Positions 32,765 to 41,211 of a stretch of 64,000 nucleotides of DNA are shown here, piece after piece. Position numbers and translations under genes: made by a program. The notes under the pieces were generated by a model. It made no database searches. It was not told the origin of the DNA and saw nothing but the letters and a program-made list of their open reading frames with translations. Position 1 is the stretch's first letter. Every line of letters starts with the position of its first letter. The DNA comes from Saprospiraceae bacterium (GTDB taxonomy: Bacteria; Bacteroidota; Bacteroidia; Chitinophagales; Saprospiraceae): the NCBI GenBank assembly GCA_016714895.1, contig JADKBV010000004.1:744001-808000 (forward strand). Direction: 5' to 3'.

Positions 32765-34939
32765 ATGAAGTTTCGTTTTCCCTTGTTTTATGTGATATTT
32801 TGTTTTTTTCAAATATCTGTTTATGGTCAAAAACCTATAACGCTTGAAGATATTTATGAAAAAAATGTGTTCCAGACAAAATCAGTATCTGACTTTCGTT
32901 TTTTAAATGACGGAGTTCATTACACACGTAAAGATGGAAATGTCATTAAAAAGTACAATATCCTGGACGGAAGTTTTGTCGAAGACTTGATGAATATGTC
33001 AACTTTGGAAAACACAGGAGGCTTCAGTGGAAGAATTGAAGATTACACGTTCAGCAGCAATGAAAATAAAATTTTGATCACAAGCGAAGGAGAACCTGTG
33101 TACAGACATTCTTCAAAAAACAAAGTATTTGTTTATGATCGCAAATCACAAAAAATCAGTGCCGTTTTTCCGGAAGGAAAAATTTCAAACGCTTCATTTT
33201 CTCCGGATGAATCAAAAGTAGCTTTTGTATACGAAAACAACCTCTATTACACAGATTTGTCAAGTGGAAAAACCATTCAAATAACCAAAGATGGTCAAAA
33301 AAACAATATAATCAATGGTATGTGTGATTGGGTATATGAAGAAGAATTTTCATTTACTCAAGCTTACGAATGGTCAAAAAACGGGAGTTTTATAGCCTTC
33401 CTTCGTTTTGATGAATCAATGGTTCCCGAGTTTACCATGGACTTTTATTATGATGAAATGTATCCTGTACGCGAAACATTCAAATATCCCAAGGTTGGTG
33501 AAAAAAATGCGGAAGTAGGCGTCAGGGTTTATGATGTCAAAAAGAAAAAAGTAAAAGACCTTTCCGTTTCAAACGAAAAGGACATGTATATCCCCAGAAT
33601 AAAATGGACACAAGATGATAAAAATCTGGTTGTTTATTCGTTAAACAGACATCAGAATCATCTTTCCTGGTACAATTTTGATGTAGTGTCAGGCAATAAA
33701 AGTCTTCTTTATGAAGAAAAAAACAAATATTATGTGGATATTCACGATTATACTTTTTTTCTGAGTGATGGAAAGAGGTTTGTTACCCTTTCAGAAAAAG
33801 AAGGGTTCAATCAAATATATCTCTTCGATATGTCGGGTAAAGAAATTAAAAAACTGACCCCCGGAAATTATGATGTAAGCGAAATATATGGCGTGGACGA
33901 AGCCAATCAAAAGATATTTTTTAAAGCTTCCGTCAAAAATCCGATGGAATCGGCTATTTATTCCATCAATCCTGATGGTTCGTATTTTACACCGCTATCA
34001 GATGAATCGGGAAGTCATTCGGCGCAGTTTAGTTCGACTTTTGATATTTTTGTTTTACACAAAAGTACCATTAATACCCCTCCCGTTTCTTCAGTTTTCA
34101 AAAGAGACAAAACATTGGTCAGGGTTTTGGAAAAAAATGGCGCACTTACCGAAAAATTATCGGAATACGGAGTGTCTCCAATAGAGTTTTTTGACTTTAC
34201 CACCAGTGAAGGAGTAAGACTCAATGGTTGGATGTGTAAACCGAAAAATTTTGATTCAAACAAAAAATATCCGGTATTTATGACGCAGTACAGTGGTCCG
34301 GGAAGTCAAAGCGTGGTGGACCGGTGGCAGGGTACCAATTATTGGTGGTATCAATCTATCGTCCAAAACGGATATATCGTCATTTGTGTGGATGGAAGAG
34401 GTACAGGAAACAGAGGGGAAGAATTTAAAAAGATGACTTATCTGAAACTTGGACATTACGAAACCCTGGATCAGATAGAAGCAGCCAAATATATGGCTTC
34501 ATTGCCGTATGTTGACGGATCAAGAATCGGCATTTATGGCTGGAGTTACGGAGGATTTATGTCATCACTTTGTATTTTGAAAGGCAACGATGTTTTTAAG
34601 TCCGCCATAGCAGTGGCTCCTGTCACCAGTTGGAAATGGTATGACTCTGTGTATACCGAAAGATATATGCGAACAGTATCTGAAAATCAAGCCGGATATG
34701 CTGAAAATTCTCCGGTTTATTTTGCTGACAAATTGAAAGGAAATTACCTTTTGATACACGGAATGGCAGATGACAATGTACACTTTCAACATGCTGTGGA
34801 AATGGCCAACGCCCTCATTAAACATAAAAAACAGTTTGACACCTATTTTTATCCCAACAGAAATCACGGAATATACGGTGAAAACGCCAGAATTCATCTT
34901 TTTACCAAAATGACAAATTTTATTTATGACAAAATATAG
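32765..34939 (+). CDS. Dipeptidyl peptidase IV (S9B prolyl peptidase)
   Basis: A 724-residue secreted serine peptidase that removes X-Pro dipeptides from peptide N-termini. It has a signal peptide (FPLFYVIFCFFQISVYG), an eight-bladed beta-propeller region (to about residue 470, with WVYEEEFSFTQAYEWSKNG holding the double-Glu that binds the substrate N-terminus) and a C-terminal alpha/beta-hydrolase. The catalytic triad is S594 in GWSYGGF, an Asp at 669-670 in ADDNVHFQ, and H701 in NRNHGIYG. The ATG at 32765 was chosen over 32732 because it starts the signal peptide. It overlaps the next gene by 14 bp. Confidence 0.93.
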   Translation: MKFRFPLFYVIFCFFQISVYGQKPITLEDIYEKNVFQTKSVSDFRFLNDGVHYTRKDGNVIKKYNILDGSFVEDLMNMSTLENTGGFSGRIEDYTFSSNENKILITSEGEPVYRHSSKNKVFVYDRKSQKISAVFPEGKISNASFSPDESKVAFVYENNLYYTDLSSGKTIQITKDGQKNNIINGMCDWVYEEEFSFTQAYEWSKNGSFIAFLRFDESMVPEFTMDFYYDEMYPVRETFKYPKVGEKNAEVGVRVYDVKKKKVKDLSVSNEKDMYIPRIKWTQDDKNLVVYSLNRHQNHLSWYNFDVVSGNKSLLYEEKNKYYVDIHDYTFFLSDGKRFVTLSEKEGFNQIYLFDMSGKEIKKLTPGNYDVSEIYGVDEANQKIFFKASVKNPMESAIYSINPDGSYFTPLSDESGSHSAQFSSTFDIFVLHKSTINTPPVSSVFKRDKTLVRVLEKNGALTEKLSEYGVSPIEFFDFTTSEGVRLNGWMCKPKNFDSNKKYPVFMTQYSGPGSQSVVDRWQGTNYWWYQSIVQNGYIVICVDGRGTGNRGEEFKKMTYLKLGHYETLDQIEAAKYMASLPYVDGSRIGIYGWSYGGFMSSLCILKGNDVFKSAIAVAPVTSWKWYDSVYTERYMRTVSENQAGYAENSPVYFADKLKGNYLLIHGMADDNVHFQHAVEMANALIKHKKQFDTYFYPNRNHGIYGENARIHLFTKMTNFIYDKI

Positions 34940-35429
34940 TTTTTATGCCTTTTTTTTGATCGTCTTTATGGTTGGGTGCAAACAGGACAAAAAAGCGCCT
35001 GAAACCACGATCACCCCAATTGAAACCAGTGATGTGTTCAAAAAAATCAAATCACCTGATGATCTGACCTGGCTTCAGGGTTCATGGGAAAGTGAAGATA
35101 AGTCAACTATAGAGTCATGGGCCATACAGGGAGACAGCCTGGCCGGAAATATGTATTCTGCACAAGCAAAACAAATTACAGAAGTACTTTCAATCGTTCG
35201 AGTAGCAGGATCCTGGATGTATAAAACCCGGATACTCGATCCGCAAAACCCGAGAGTCATCATGTTGGGTCTTGAAAATTCAACCACCAACAAATTGGTT
35301 TTTTCTAATCCGGCTTATGACTATCCCAATAAGGTAGAATATAAAAGATTGGATGAAAAAAGTATGTTGATCACCATTTCAGGCAACAACAATAATCCTT
35401 CTTCTTACAAAGCTTTTAAGTTGGATTGA
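34926..35429 (+). CDS. DUF6265-type lipoprotein
   Basis: A 167-residue lipoprotein (lipobox FMVGC, Cys18) with one domain of about 110 residues beginning LTWLQGSWESEDKSTIESW. This matches DUF6265, an uncharacterised beta-barrel-like domain with a conserved tryptophan-containing start. It overlaps dipeptidyl peptidase IV by 14 bp at its start and shares the TGATG stop-start overlap with galK at its end, so all three genes are translated in a coupled way. No function is known. Confidence 0.78.
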   Translation: MTKYSFYAFFLIVFMVGCKQDKKAPETTITPIETSDVFKKIKSPDDLTWLQGSWESEDKSTIESWAIQGDSLAGNMYSAQAKQITEVLSIVRVAGSWMYKTRILDPQNPRVIMLGLENSTTNKLVFSNPAYDYPNKVEYKRLDEKSMLITISGNNNNPSSYKAFKLD

Positions 35430-36586
35430 TGGCTTTATCCCGATCTCAGGTTTTTGATGTCTTCCGGGAAAAATACGGAGTTCCGGAAATGTATGTATTT
35501 GCTCCGGGCAGGGCAAATATCATCGGAGAACATACGGATTACTCTCTCGGATATGTTTTACCCTTTGCAACCCGTCAGGGAGTTCATTTTTGGTTAAAAA
35601 AAAATGAAACCAGGGAATTTAATATTTTTGCTTTAGATACAAAGGAGCATCAGACTTTTGTTTTATCGGACATGAAGGATAATGCCCAAAAACTGTGGCA
35701 AACATACCTGCATCATTCTTTTCAACAGTTGGGACTAAAGGATGTCTCTTATGGTTTGTCTATCGTTTTTGGCGGAGATTTACCCATAGGTGCCGGAATG
35801 TCATCTTCTTCAGCATTGACCTGCGGATTTCTTTATTTGCTGAATCATGTTTATGGATGCGGTTATGACGAACACGAATTGGTTGGTCTTGCGGTAAAAG
35901 CAGAACACGGTTCCGGCGTTTTGGGCGGTATGATGGACCAATACACCATCTTGTCAGGAAAAAAAGATTATGCCTTACTCCTGGACTGTGAATCAGCCTC
36001 TCATGAATATATTCCGGTGCATACAGATCCGTATGCTTTTTATCTCATCAACACCAATGTAAAACATCAACTCGTTGACAGCCCGTACAACACACGTCGG
36101 AAACAAAGTGAAGAGGCATTACAGATCATCCGCCAAACAAAAGGTCAGCCGGAATTATTGTATAAAAATATCGAAAATGATGTTTTCCCGAAGGGTTTAG
36201 AAGATCCGGTTTTAATAAAACGGGCCCGTCACATTATTTTTGAAAACAAACGAACTTTGCAAATGACTCAGTTTTTGAAAAACAAAAACTTTGTTGCTTG
36301 TGGCCAATTATTAATCCAATCCCACGAAAGTTTATCCAAAGACTATGAAGTCAGTTGTGAAGAGCTCGATTTTTTAGTATCCCTGGCATCCGGTAAGGAT
36401 GGTTGGTCAGGAGGCAGAATGATGGGAGGAGGTTTTGGAGGTTGTACCATCAATCTGATGAAAACTGATCAGGCAGAAAAAATATTTGAAATTTTGTCAG
36501 AAGCCTATTTTAAAAAATTTGGAATAACACCTGATTTGTTGAAAGTTGAACCATCAGACGGTGTTTTTTTGAGCCATTTTGTTTAG
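35429..36586 (+). CDS. galK: Galactokinase
   Basis: A 385-residue GHMP kinase that phosphorylates galactose at C1. The family elements are in order: the galactose-binding signature GRANIIGEHTDYSLGYVLPF (about residues 24-43), the ATP-binding GGDLPIGAGMSSSSALTCGF and the C-terminal GGRMMGGGFGGCTINLM. The start ATG shares its first base with the stop of the DUF6265 gene (TGATG). galT and galE are absent from the window, so the Leloir pathway must be completed elsewhere. Its place after a peptidase and a lipoprotein is unusual. Confidence 0.95.
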   Translation: MALSRSQVFDVFREKYGVPEMYVFAPGRANIIGEHTDYSLGYVLPFATRQGVHFWLKKNETREFNIFALDTKEHQTFVLSDMKDNAQKLWQTYLHHSFQQLGLKDVSYGLSIVFGGDLPIGAGMSSSSALTCGFLYLLNHVYGCGYDEHELVGLAVKAEHGSGVLGGMMDQYTILSGKKDYALLLDCESASHEYIPVHTDPYAFYLINTNVKHQLVDSPYNTRRKQSEEALQIIRQTKGQPELLYKNIENDVFPKGLEDPVLIKRARHIIFENKRTLQMTQFLKNKNFVACGQLLIQSHESLSKDYEVSCEELDFLVSLASGKDGWSGGRMMGGGFGGCTINLMKTDQAEKIFEILSEAYFKKFGITPDLLKVEPSDGVFLSHFV

Positions 36587-36617
36587 AATTCCGGCTTTTT
36601 ATCATCACTATGTAAGG

Positions 36618-36679
36618 TTTGGCGTTAAGATTATGTTAAACTCAAGGTCTTTCAAAATCCTGTTTCAATCTTTGGCGTT
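36618..36679. repeat. Direct repeat TTTGGCGTT before htrA
   Basis: Two copies of TTTGGCGTT at 36618-36626 and 36671-36679, 53 bp apart, in the 119-bp gap before htrA. The second follows AATC, so it resembles a -7 element (AATCTTTG). A role in envelope-stress control is speculative. Confidence 0.35.
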
Positions 36680-36705
36680 TAAGGATTCATAACAACCAAC
36701 AGAAA

Positions 36706-37875
36706 ATGAAAACCTTTATTCAATTATTCTTTGCGGGAATCTTAGGAGGGCTTGTCGTTTTCTTCTTTACCAAAAAGAATCAGTCTGTTCAGGACATTGC
36801 CGGATATACGTACCCTGTCGTTCAAACGGGTCATTCTACCAATGCGGTGAATACCAATATTAATTTTATTGAAAGTGCCAAAAAAACGACCAATACGGTA
36901 GTCCATATTTATGCGGAAGAAAGTCAGCAGCTTATGGCTAAAAAAAGGCAGGAAAGACAATCCGTGGATCCATTATCAGACTTTTTTAATTTTGAAGATT
37001 TTTTTGGCGAAAATTTTTACCGACCTAAAAACGGAACCGGTTCAGGGGTGATATACAATAAAGAAGGATACATCATAACGAACAATCACGTTGTAGGATT
37101 TGCTGACAAAATAAAAGTTACCGACTCAAACGGCAAAGAATATATTGCAAAAAAAGTTGGAACAGACAGCAGTACAGACCTGGCAGTCATAAAAATTGAA
37201 CCGTCAGGTGACATCAACCCCATAAGATTCGGAGATTCTGATGCTATACAGGTTGGTGAATGGGTTTTGGCAGTAGGTAATCCTTTCGGATATCTGACAT
37301 CAACGGTGACAGCAGGTATAGTCAGCGCTAAAGGAAGATCTCTTGATATCATTAAAGGTCAAAAAACCATTGAAGATTTTATACAAACAGATGCAGCCAT
37401 CAATCCCGGAAACAGTGGCGGTGCTTTGGTCAATCTGCAAGGTGAATTGGTGGGAATCAATACAGCCATAGCCACGCCAACCGGAGTTTTTGCAGGATAT
37501 TCCTTTGCGATTCCAAGTAAAATTGTCAAAAAAGTGGTCTCCGACATTATTGAAAACGGAGGAGATATTGACAGATCTACCAATCTTGGTATCGGCGGTT
37601 ATGATGTCAATGAAGATCTGGTCAAAGAATTTGACTTAAAGTTGAAAATACCTTCAGGATTTTACGTTCATGAGGTTGACAAAAGAAGTTCTGCACAATT
37701 GGGGGGTATATTACCCGGCGACGTAATAATAGAAATCAATAAAGTAAAAATAGCAAACTACGAAGATATTGAGAAGACCTTAAAACTCAAAAAAGTGGGT
37801 GACAAGGTAGAAGTTAAAGTAAACAGGGAAGGAAAAGAGATGATGATACCGTTGCTTCTCAAGAAATCACTATAA
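36706..37875 (+). CDS. htrA: HtrA/Deg-type periplasmic serine protease
   Basis: A 389-residue protein with an N-terminal membrane anchor or signal (FIQLFFAGILGGLVVFFF), a trypsin-like domain and one PDZ domain (about residues 290-385). The catalytic triad is H128 in NNHVVG, D158 in DLAVIKIE and S237 in GNSGGALV. DegP and DegQ carry two PDZ domains, so this is a DegS-like or short HtrA form, probably anchored at the periplasmic face and used in protein quality control. A strong terminator follows, so it ends its transcript. The preceding galK stop is 119 bp upstream. Confidence 0.92.
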   Translation: MKTFIQLFFAGILGGLVVFFFTKKNQSVQDIAGYTYPVVQTGHSTNAVNTNINFIESAKKTTNTVVHIYAEESQQLMAKKRQERQSVDPLSDFFNFEDFFGENFYRPKNGTGSGVIYNKEGYIITNNHVVGFADKIKVTDSNGKEYIAKKVGTDSSTDLAVIKIEPSGDINPIRFGDSDAIQVGEWVLAVGNPFGYLTSTVTAGIVSAKGRSLDIIKGQKTIEDFIQTDAAINPGNSGGALVNLQGELVGINTAIATPTGVFAGYSFAIPSKIVKKVVSDIIENGGDIDRSTNLGIGGYDVNEDLVKEFDLKLKIPSGFYVHEVDKRSSAQLGGILPGDVIIEINKVKIANYEDIEKTLKLKKVGDKVEVKVNREGKEMMIPLLLKKSL

Positions 37876-37919
37876 GTTGGTTTAGTTAAAGAAAGTTGGT
37901 TTTTCGTTTTGTTTTGATT

Positions 37920-37954
37920 CGTCTGCTTCTTCAAAGAGGCAGACGTTTTTTTTT
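37920..37954 (+). terminator. Intrinsic terminator after htrA
   Basis: An 11-bp stem (CGTCTGCTTCT / AGAGGCAGACG, one G-T pair) with a TCAA loop, followed by nine T residues. Confidence 0.85.
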
Positions 37955-38394
37955 AACTATCTGATTAAAAAGGTTTGCATTAATTTGTTGAGATTTTAAT
38001 AATCAGGGGTTCTAATAGCATTTCGAAAAAAAAACATAGTTGAGGGATTATTTCCATGTGATTTGTCCGACGAGTTTATTACATTAGATTTTTAATGACT
38101 CAGATAAAGTGACGTTGAAATGGAAAGTTACTGCTTATTTAGGATGCAAAAAAATACGGGCAGGAAATGATTTTTTGAAACACAAAATTCTGGAAAGACT
38201 CTTGGATTTTCTAATCTTAGGCAAATCATTTTGTGTGTGGTTTATCTCCGTTTCCGGACGTATTTACCTTTGTTTTTAATCTTACTGAGTACAGATCTTT
38301 TCAAAGTATCCCCTGTCCTTTTGGGAATATTATTTCATATTATGATTTGTTTTTCCTGCTTTCTTAGTACTTTTATACATTAATTTAGCAAACA
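37955..38394. other. Intergenic region without a recognisable gene
   Basis: About 440 bp between the htrA terminator and the flippase. Six-frame reading gives only short stretches. One plus-strand frame (about 38172-38382) yields a hydrophobic stretch without an ATG start and is not convincing. TACCTTTG at 38265-38272 resembles a -7 element without a -33 partner. A better promoter candidate lies at 38346-38375. The composition is ordinary for the genome and I see no repeats or mobile-element ends. Confidence 0.5.
38346..38375 (+). promoter_or_regulatory. Candidate promoter of the flippase
   Basis: TTTG (38346-38349), 18-bp spacer and TACTTTTA (38368-38375), one mismatch to TAnnTTTG, 20 bp before the TTG start. 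Confidence 0.3.
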
Positions 38395-39837
38395 TTGAAT
38401 AATAATTTTATTGCATTAAGCACAAAGTGGAGCTTCATTGACCAGTTTGTAATGCAGATTATCTTATTTTTTTCAAATCTTCTTTTGATAAGAATGCTCC
38501 GTCCTGAAGATTTTGGAGTATTTGTTACACCATTTATTATATATTCGTTGGCCAGAACACTACAAGATTTTGGAACCTTAAAGACAATATTTATCGGTAA
38601 CAATCAAGATCCTTTCCTGCTGAAAGAGTTGTTTGGTTTCAATATAATTTCCACCCTTTTAATAGGTTCAATTTTAGTCTTTTTTGCACCGGGTTTTGTA
38701 AAACTATGGACAAGTAGTGACACATCTTCCGGGATAATGTTTTATTTGGGAATATCTTTCTACTTTACGGTACCGCAACTGGTGTTTGAAAACTATTTGA
38801 GAAAAAATATGCAATTCAAAAAATTATTTTTTATTAATTTTTTGATTACTACGTTGAGTGTATTGATTGGTGTGGCATCTGCTTATCATTACGGAGATCA
38901 TACGGCTCTGTTGCTAAAACATTTTGTGTACGTGGGCATGGGTATGTTATTGTTCACCATAACATTAAATGAATTTGTCAGACCTGTATTTATATTTAAA
39001 AATTTAAAGAAGTATAAGTCATTTTCACTTTCTTTGATACTGAGCGATGTTTTAGGGTATATTTCCCGGAATGCAGATAATCTTCTGATTGACAAATTTT
39101 TAGGAATTAAAGCATTAGGGGTTTATGAAAGAGCATACAAATTTTTAAGACTTCCCAACGAACAATTATCGGGTGCCATAAATAGAGTTTTATTACCCAC
39201 ATATTCAAAATTGAATAATTTTCCTGATCAACAATTTAAGCTGTTAAAACTGTCCGTACTTGTAGTTTTTGTGATTATTTGTCCCGTTTCTTGCCTCTTT
39301 TTCATTTACACAAACGAAATAGTTTTACATATTTTCGGGCAACAATGGATGGATTTGGTTCCTCTTCTGAAGATATTCAGTATTTTAATATTATTTCAAT
39401 CGATTAGTCCTTTTTTTGGTAATCTATTTATTGTCAATGGGAATACGAAACCTTTATTATATTTTAGTTTAGTCAGTCAACCCATTTATCTTATCATTTT
39501 TGTTTACTTTACAATGATCAATCCTGATATCGTTGCTTTAAGTACTATGTATACAATATCTTCCATAATTTTTTCATTGTTTTTTTGGCAAATGGGTTGT
39601 TCATTATTAAAAGTGAATCTGATTCATTTTCTAAAAATATTTAGAATCCAAATCCTTATTGCCTTGTCCTTATTTATTCTTTTTACATTTATAAAAGACA
39701 TTATTTTTGTTAATTATAGTACTGTGTTGGGTTTTATTTTAGTATTTGCGGTTACTATATTATATTTTATAGTGAGTTTTTTTAGTAATCATGAATTAAA
39801 GGCAGTGGTTTTAAAAGTATTTAAAAGTTTAGACTGA
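38395..39837 (+). CDS. Polysaccharide flippase, MOP/Wzx superfamily
   Basis: A 480-residue membrane protein with 12-14 predicted helices, starting with the family pattern KWSFIDQFVMQIILFFSNLL and containing RPEDFGVFVTPFIIYSLART and KFLGIKALGVYERAYKFLRL. It belongs to the oligosaccharidyl-lipid flippases (WzxC-like) that turn lipid-linked sugar units across the inner membrane. The most upstream supported start is TTG at 38395; the first in-frame ATG is at codon 20 and would remove the first conserved helix, so TTG is preferred. No glycosyltransferase is adjacent, but a sugar-transfer cluster lies at 24-28 kb. Confidence 0.88.
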   Translation: MNNNFIALSTKWSFIDQFVMQIILFFSNLLLIRMLRPEDFGVFVTPFIIYSLARTLQDFGTLKTIFIGNNQDPFLLKELFGFNIISTLLIGSILVFFAPGFVKLWTSSDTSSGIMFYLGISFYFTVPQLVFENYLRKNMQFKKLFFINFLITTLSVLIGVASAYHYGDHTALLLKHFVYVGMGMLLFTITLNEFVRPVFIFKNLKKYKSFSLSLILSDVLGYISRNADNLLIDKFLGIKALGVYERAYKFLRLPNEQLSGAINRVLLPTYSKLNNFPDQQFKLLKLSVLVVFVIICPVSCLFFIYTNEIVLHIFGQQWMDLVPLLKIFSILILFQSISPFFGNLFIVNGNTKPLLYFSLVSQPIYLIIFVYFTMINPDIVALSTMYTISSIIFSLFFWQMGCSLLKVNLIHFLKIFRIQILIALSLFILFTFIKDIIFVNYSTVLGFILVFAVTILYFIVSFFSNHELKAVVLKVFKSLD

Positions 39838-40000
39838 GTCATAAAGGTTCATTTTATGAAACTGAATTTTTACAATTGATTTTATATCTGTTAAAACTTA
39901 TGCATAGGACTATTCATCAAGTTTAATGAAACAATTTTTAAAAAATTATCCGCTTTACATTTCAAAATTCCTTTATCTTAGCCGTCAAATTTAAAAATAA

Positions 40001-40651
40001 ATGATTCACAACCTTTCAGAACAAAACTCCCTTGCTCTTGAATTTTTGGCAGAACTTCGGGATGTTCACAGACAAACAGACCGACTGAAATTCAGAAAAA
40101 ACCTTGAAAGGCTGGGCAATATCTTTGCATACGAAATCAGCAAAACTTTAGAATTCAGAGACACTAAAGTGGAAACGCCTCTTGGTGTTGCGGATACTCA
40201 TACAATAAAAAACAGGATTGTTCTCGCAACGATACTACGAGCTGGTCTGCCGCTGCATCAAGGTTTACTGGACTATTTTGATCATGCGGATAATGCATTT
40301 ATCGCTGCTTACCGGCGCAATCACAAGGATGGCAGTTTTGAGATTAATATGGAATATATCACTTGTCCAAACCTGGAAAACGTTGATTTAATCCTTATAG
40401 ACCCTATGCTTGCTACCGGAGCTTCAATTCAGAAAGCTGTCGAAGCATTAAAAGAATACGGAAATTTCAGGTCTTTACATATCGTAACGTTGATTGCAAG
40501 TAGTTATGGCAGAGAACAAATCAGACGATTTTTTCCAAAGGCTCATCTTTGGATGGCCGCGGAAGATGAAGAATTAACGGCAAAATCTTATATTGTACCG
40601 GGACTGGGCGATGCCGGAGACCTGGCTTTTGGAAGTAAACTGCAGGAGTGA
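40001..40651 (+). CDS. upp: Uracil phosphoribosyltransferase
   Basis: A 216-residue phosphoribosyltransferase that salvages uracil to UMP using PRPP. Diagnostic segments are RIVLATILRAGLPLHQGLLD (about residues 72-91), the PRPP loop LILIDPMLATGAS (about 132-144) and the uracil-binding end YIVPGLGDAGDLAFG. Length fits the family. The promoter is unclear: TATCTTAG at 39975-39982 is a possible -7. It is followed 2 bp later by a rhomboid protease gene and probably shares its transcript. Confidence 0.94.
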   Translation: MIHNLSEQNSLALEFLAELRDVHRQTDRLKFRKNLERLGNIFAYEISKTLEFRDTKVETPLGVADTHTIKNRIVLATILRAGLPLHQGLLDYFDHADNAFIAAYRRNHKDGSFEINMEYITCPNLENVDLILIDPMLATGASIQKAVEALKEYGNFRSLHIVTLIASSYGREQIRRFFPKAHLWMAAEDEELTAKSYIVPGLGDAGDLAFGSKLQE

Positions 40652-40653
40652 TC

Positions 40654-41211
40654 ATGAGAATTAAGTTTAATGCACCGGTGACCTTAACATTTTCTCTACT
40701 ATGTACATTGGTTTATTTAGGTAATATTTTTTTCATGAATAATCTTATACCATTTTTTACAGTCTCAGATTCAGTAAATTGGTCCAATCCGTTTTCTATC
40801 GCTACATTGGTTACACACTCTTTAGGTCATGCCTCAGTAGAACACCTATTAGGAAATCTTACATTTATCCTTCTTCTTGGACCCATCATTGAAGAAAAAT
40901 ACGGATCGTCAAATACCGTATTTATGGTCATTTTTACGGCTTTGGTCACTGGTCTTGTCAATGTATTTTTTTTTAATACCGGACTTTTAGGGGCAAGTGG
41001 TATCGTTTTTATGTTTATTTTGTTGGTTTCCTTCACCAATGTGTCTTCAGGTCAGATTCCTGTCACTTTTATATTGGTCGCCACCCTTTTTGTAGGTAAA
41101 GAGGTGTTAAATGCCCTTCAGGAAAACCAGATTTCCGAAACTGCACACATCATCGGCGGAATTTGTGGAAGTATTTTCGGATTTACCTTAGGAAGCGGCC
41201 GGTCTACCTGA
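40654..41211 (+). CDS. Rhomboid family intramembrane serine protease
   Basis: A 185-residue protein with about six membrane helices. The catalytic dyad is S115 in GASG (helix 4) and H165 in ISETAHIIGGICG (helix 6). The conserved HASVEHLLGN segment of helix 2 supplies N68. Rhomboids cut transmembrane substrates; the target is unknown. The ATG at 40654 was taken; an in-frame GTG at 40648 overlaps the upp stop. The last 8 bp overlap the convergent M4 protease gene. Pairing with upp seems to be only positional. Confidence 0.88.
   Translation: MRIKFNAPVTLTFSLLCTLVYLGNIFFMNNLIPFFTVSDSVNWSNPFSIATLVTHSLGHASVEHLLGNLTFILLLGPIIEEKYGSSNTVFMVIFTALVTGLVNVFFFNTGLLGASGIVFMFILLVSFTNVSSGQIPVTFILVATLFVGKEVLNALQENQISETAHIIGGICGSIFGFTLGSGRST

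Noticed and set aside
38172..38382. Hydrophobic plus-strand frame between htrA and the flippase
   Set aside because: It lacks an ATG, GTG or convincing start, is broken by a stop upstream and shows no homology I recognise.
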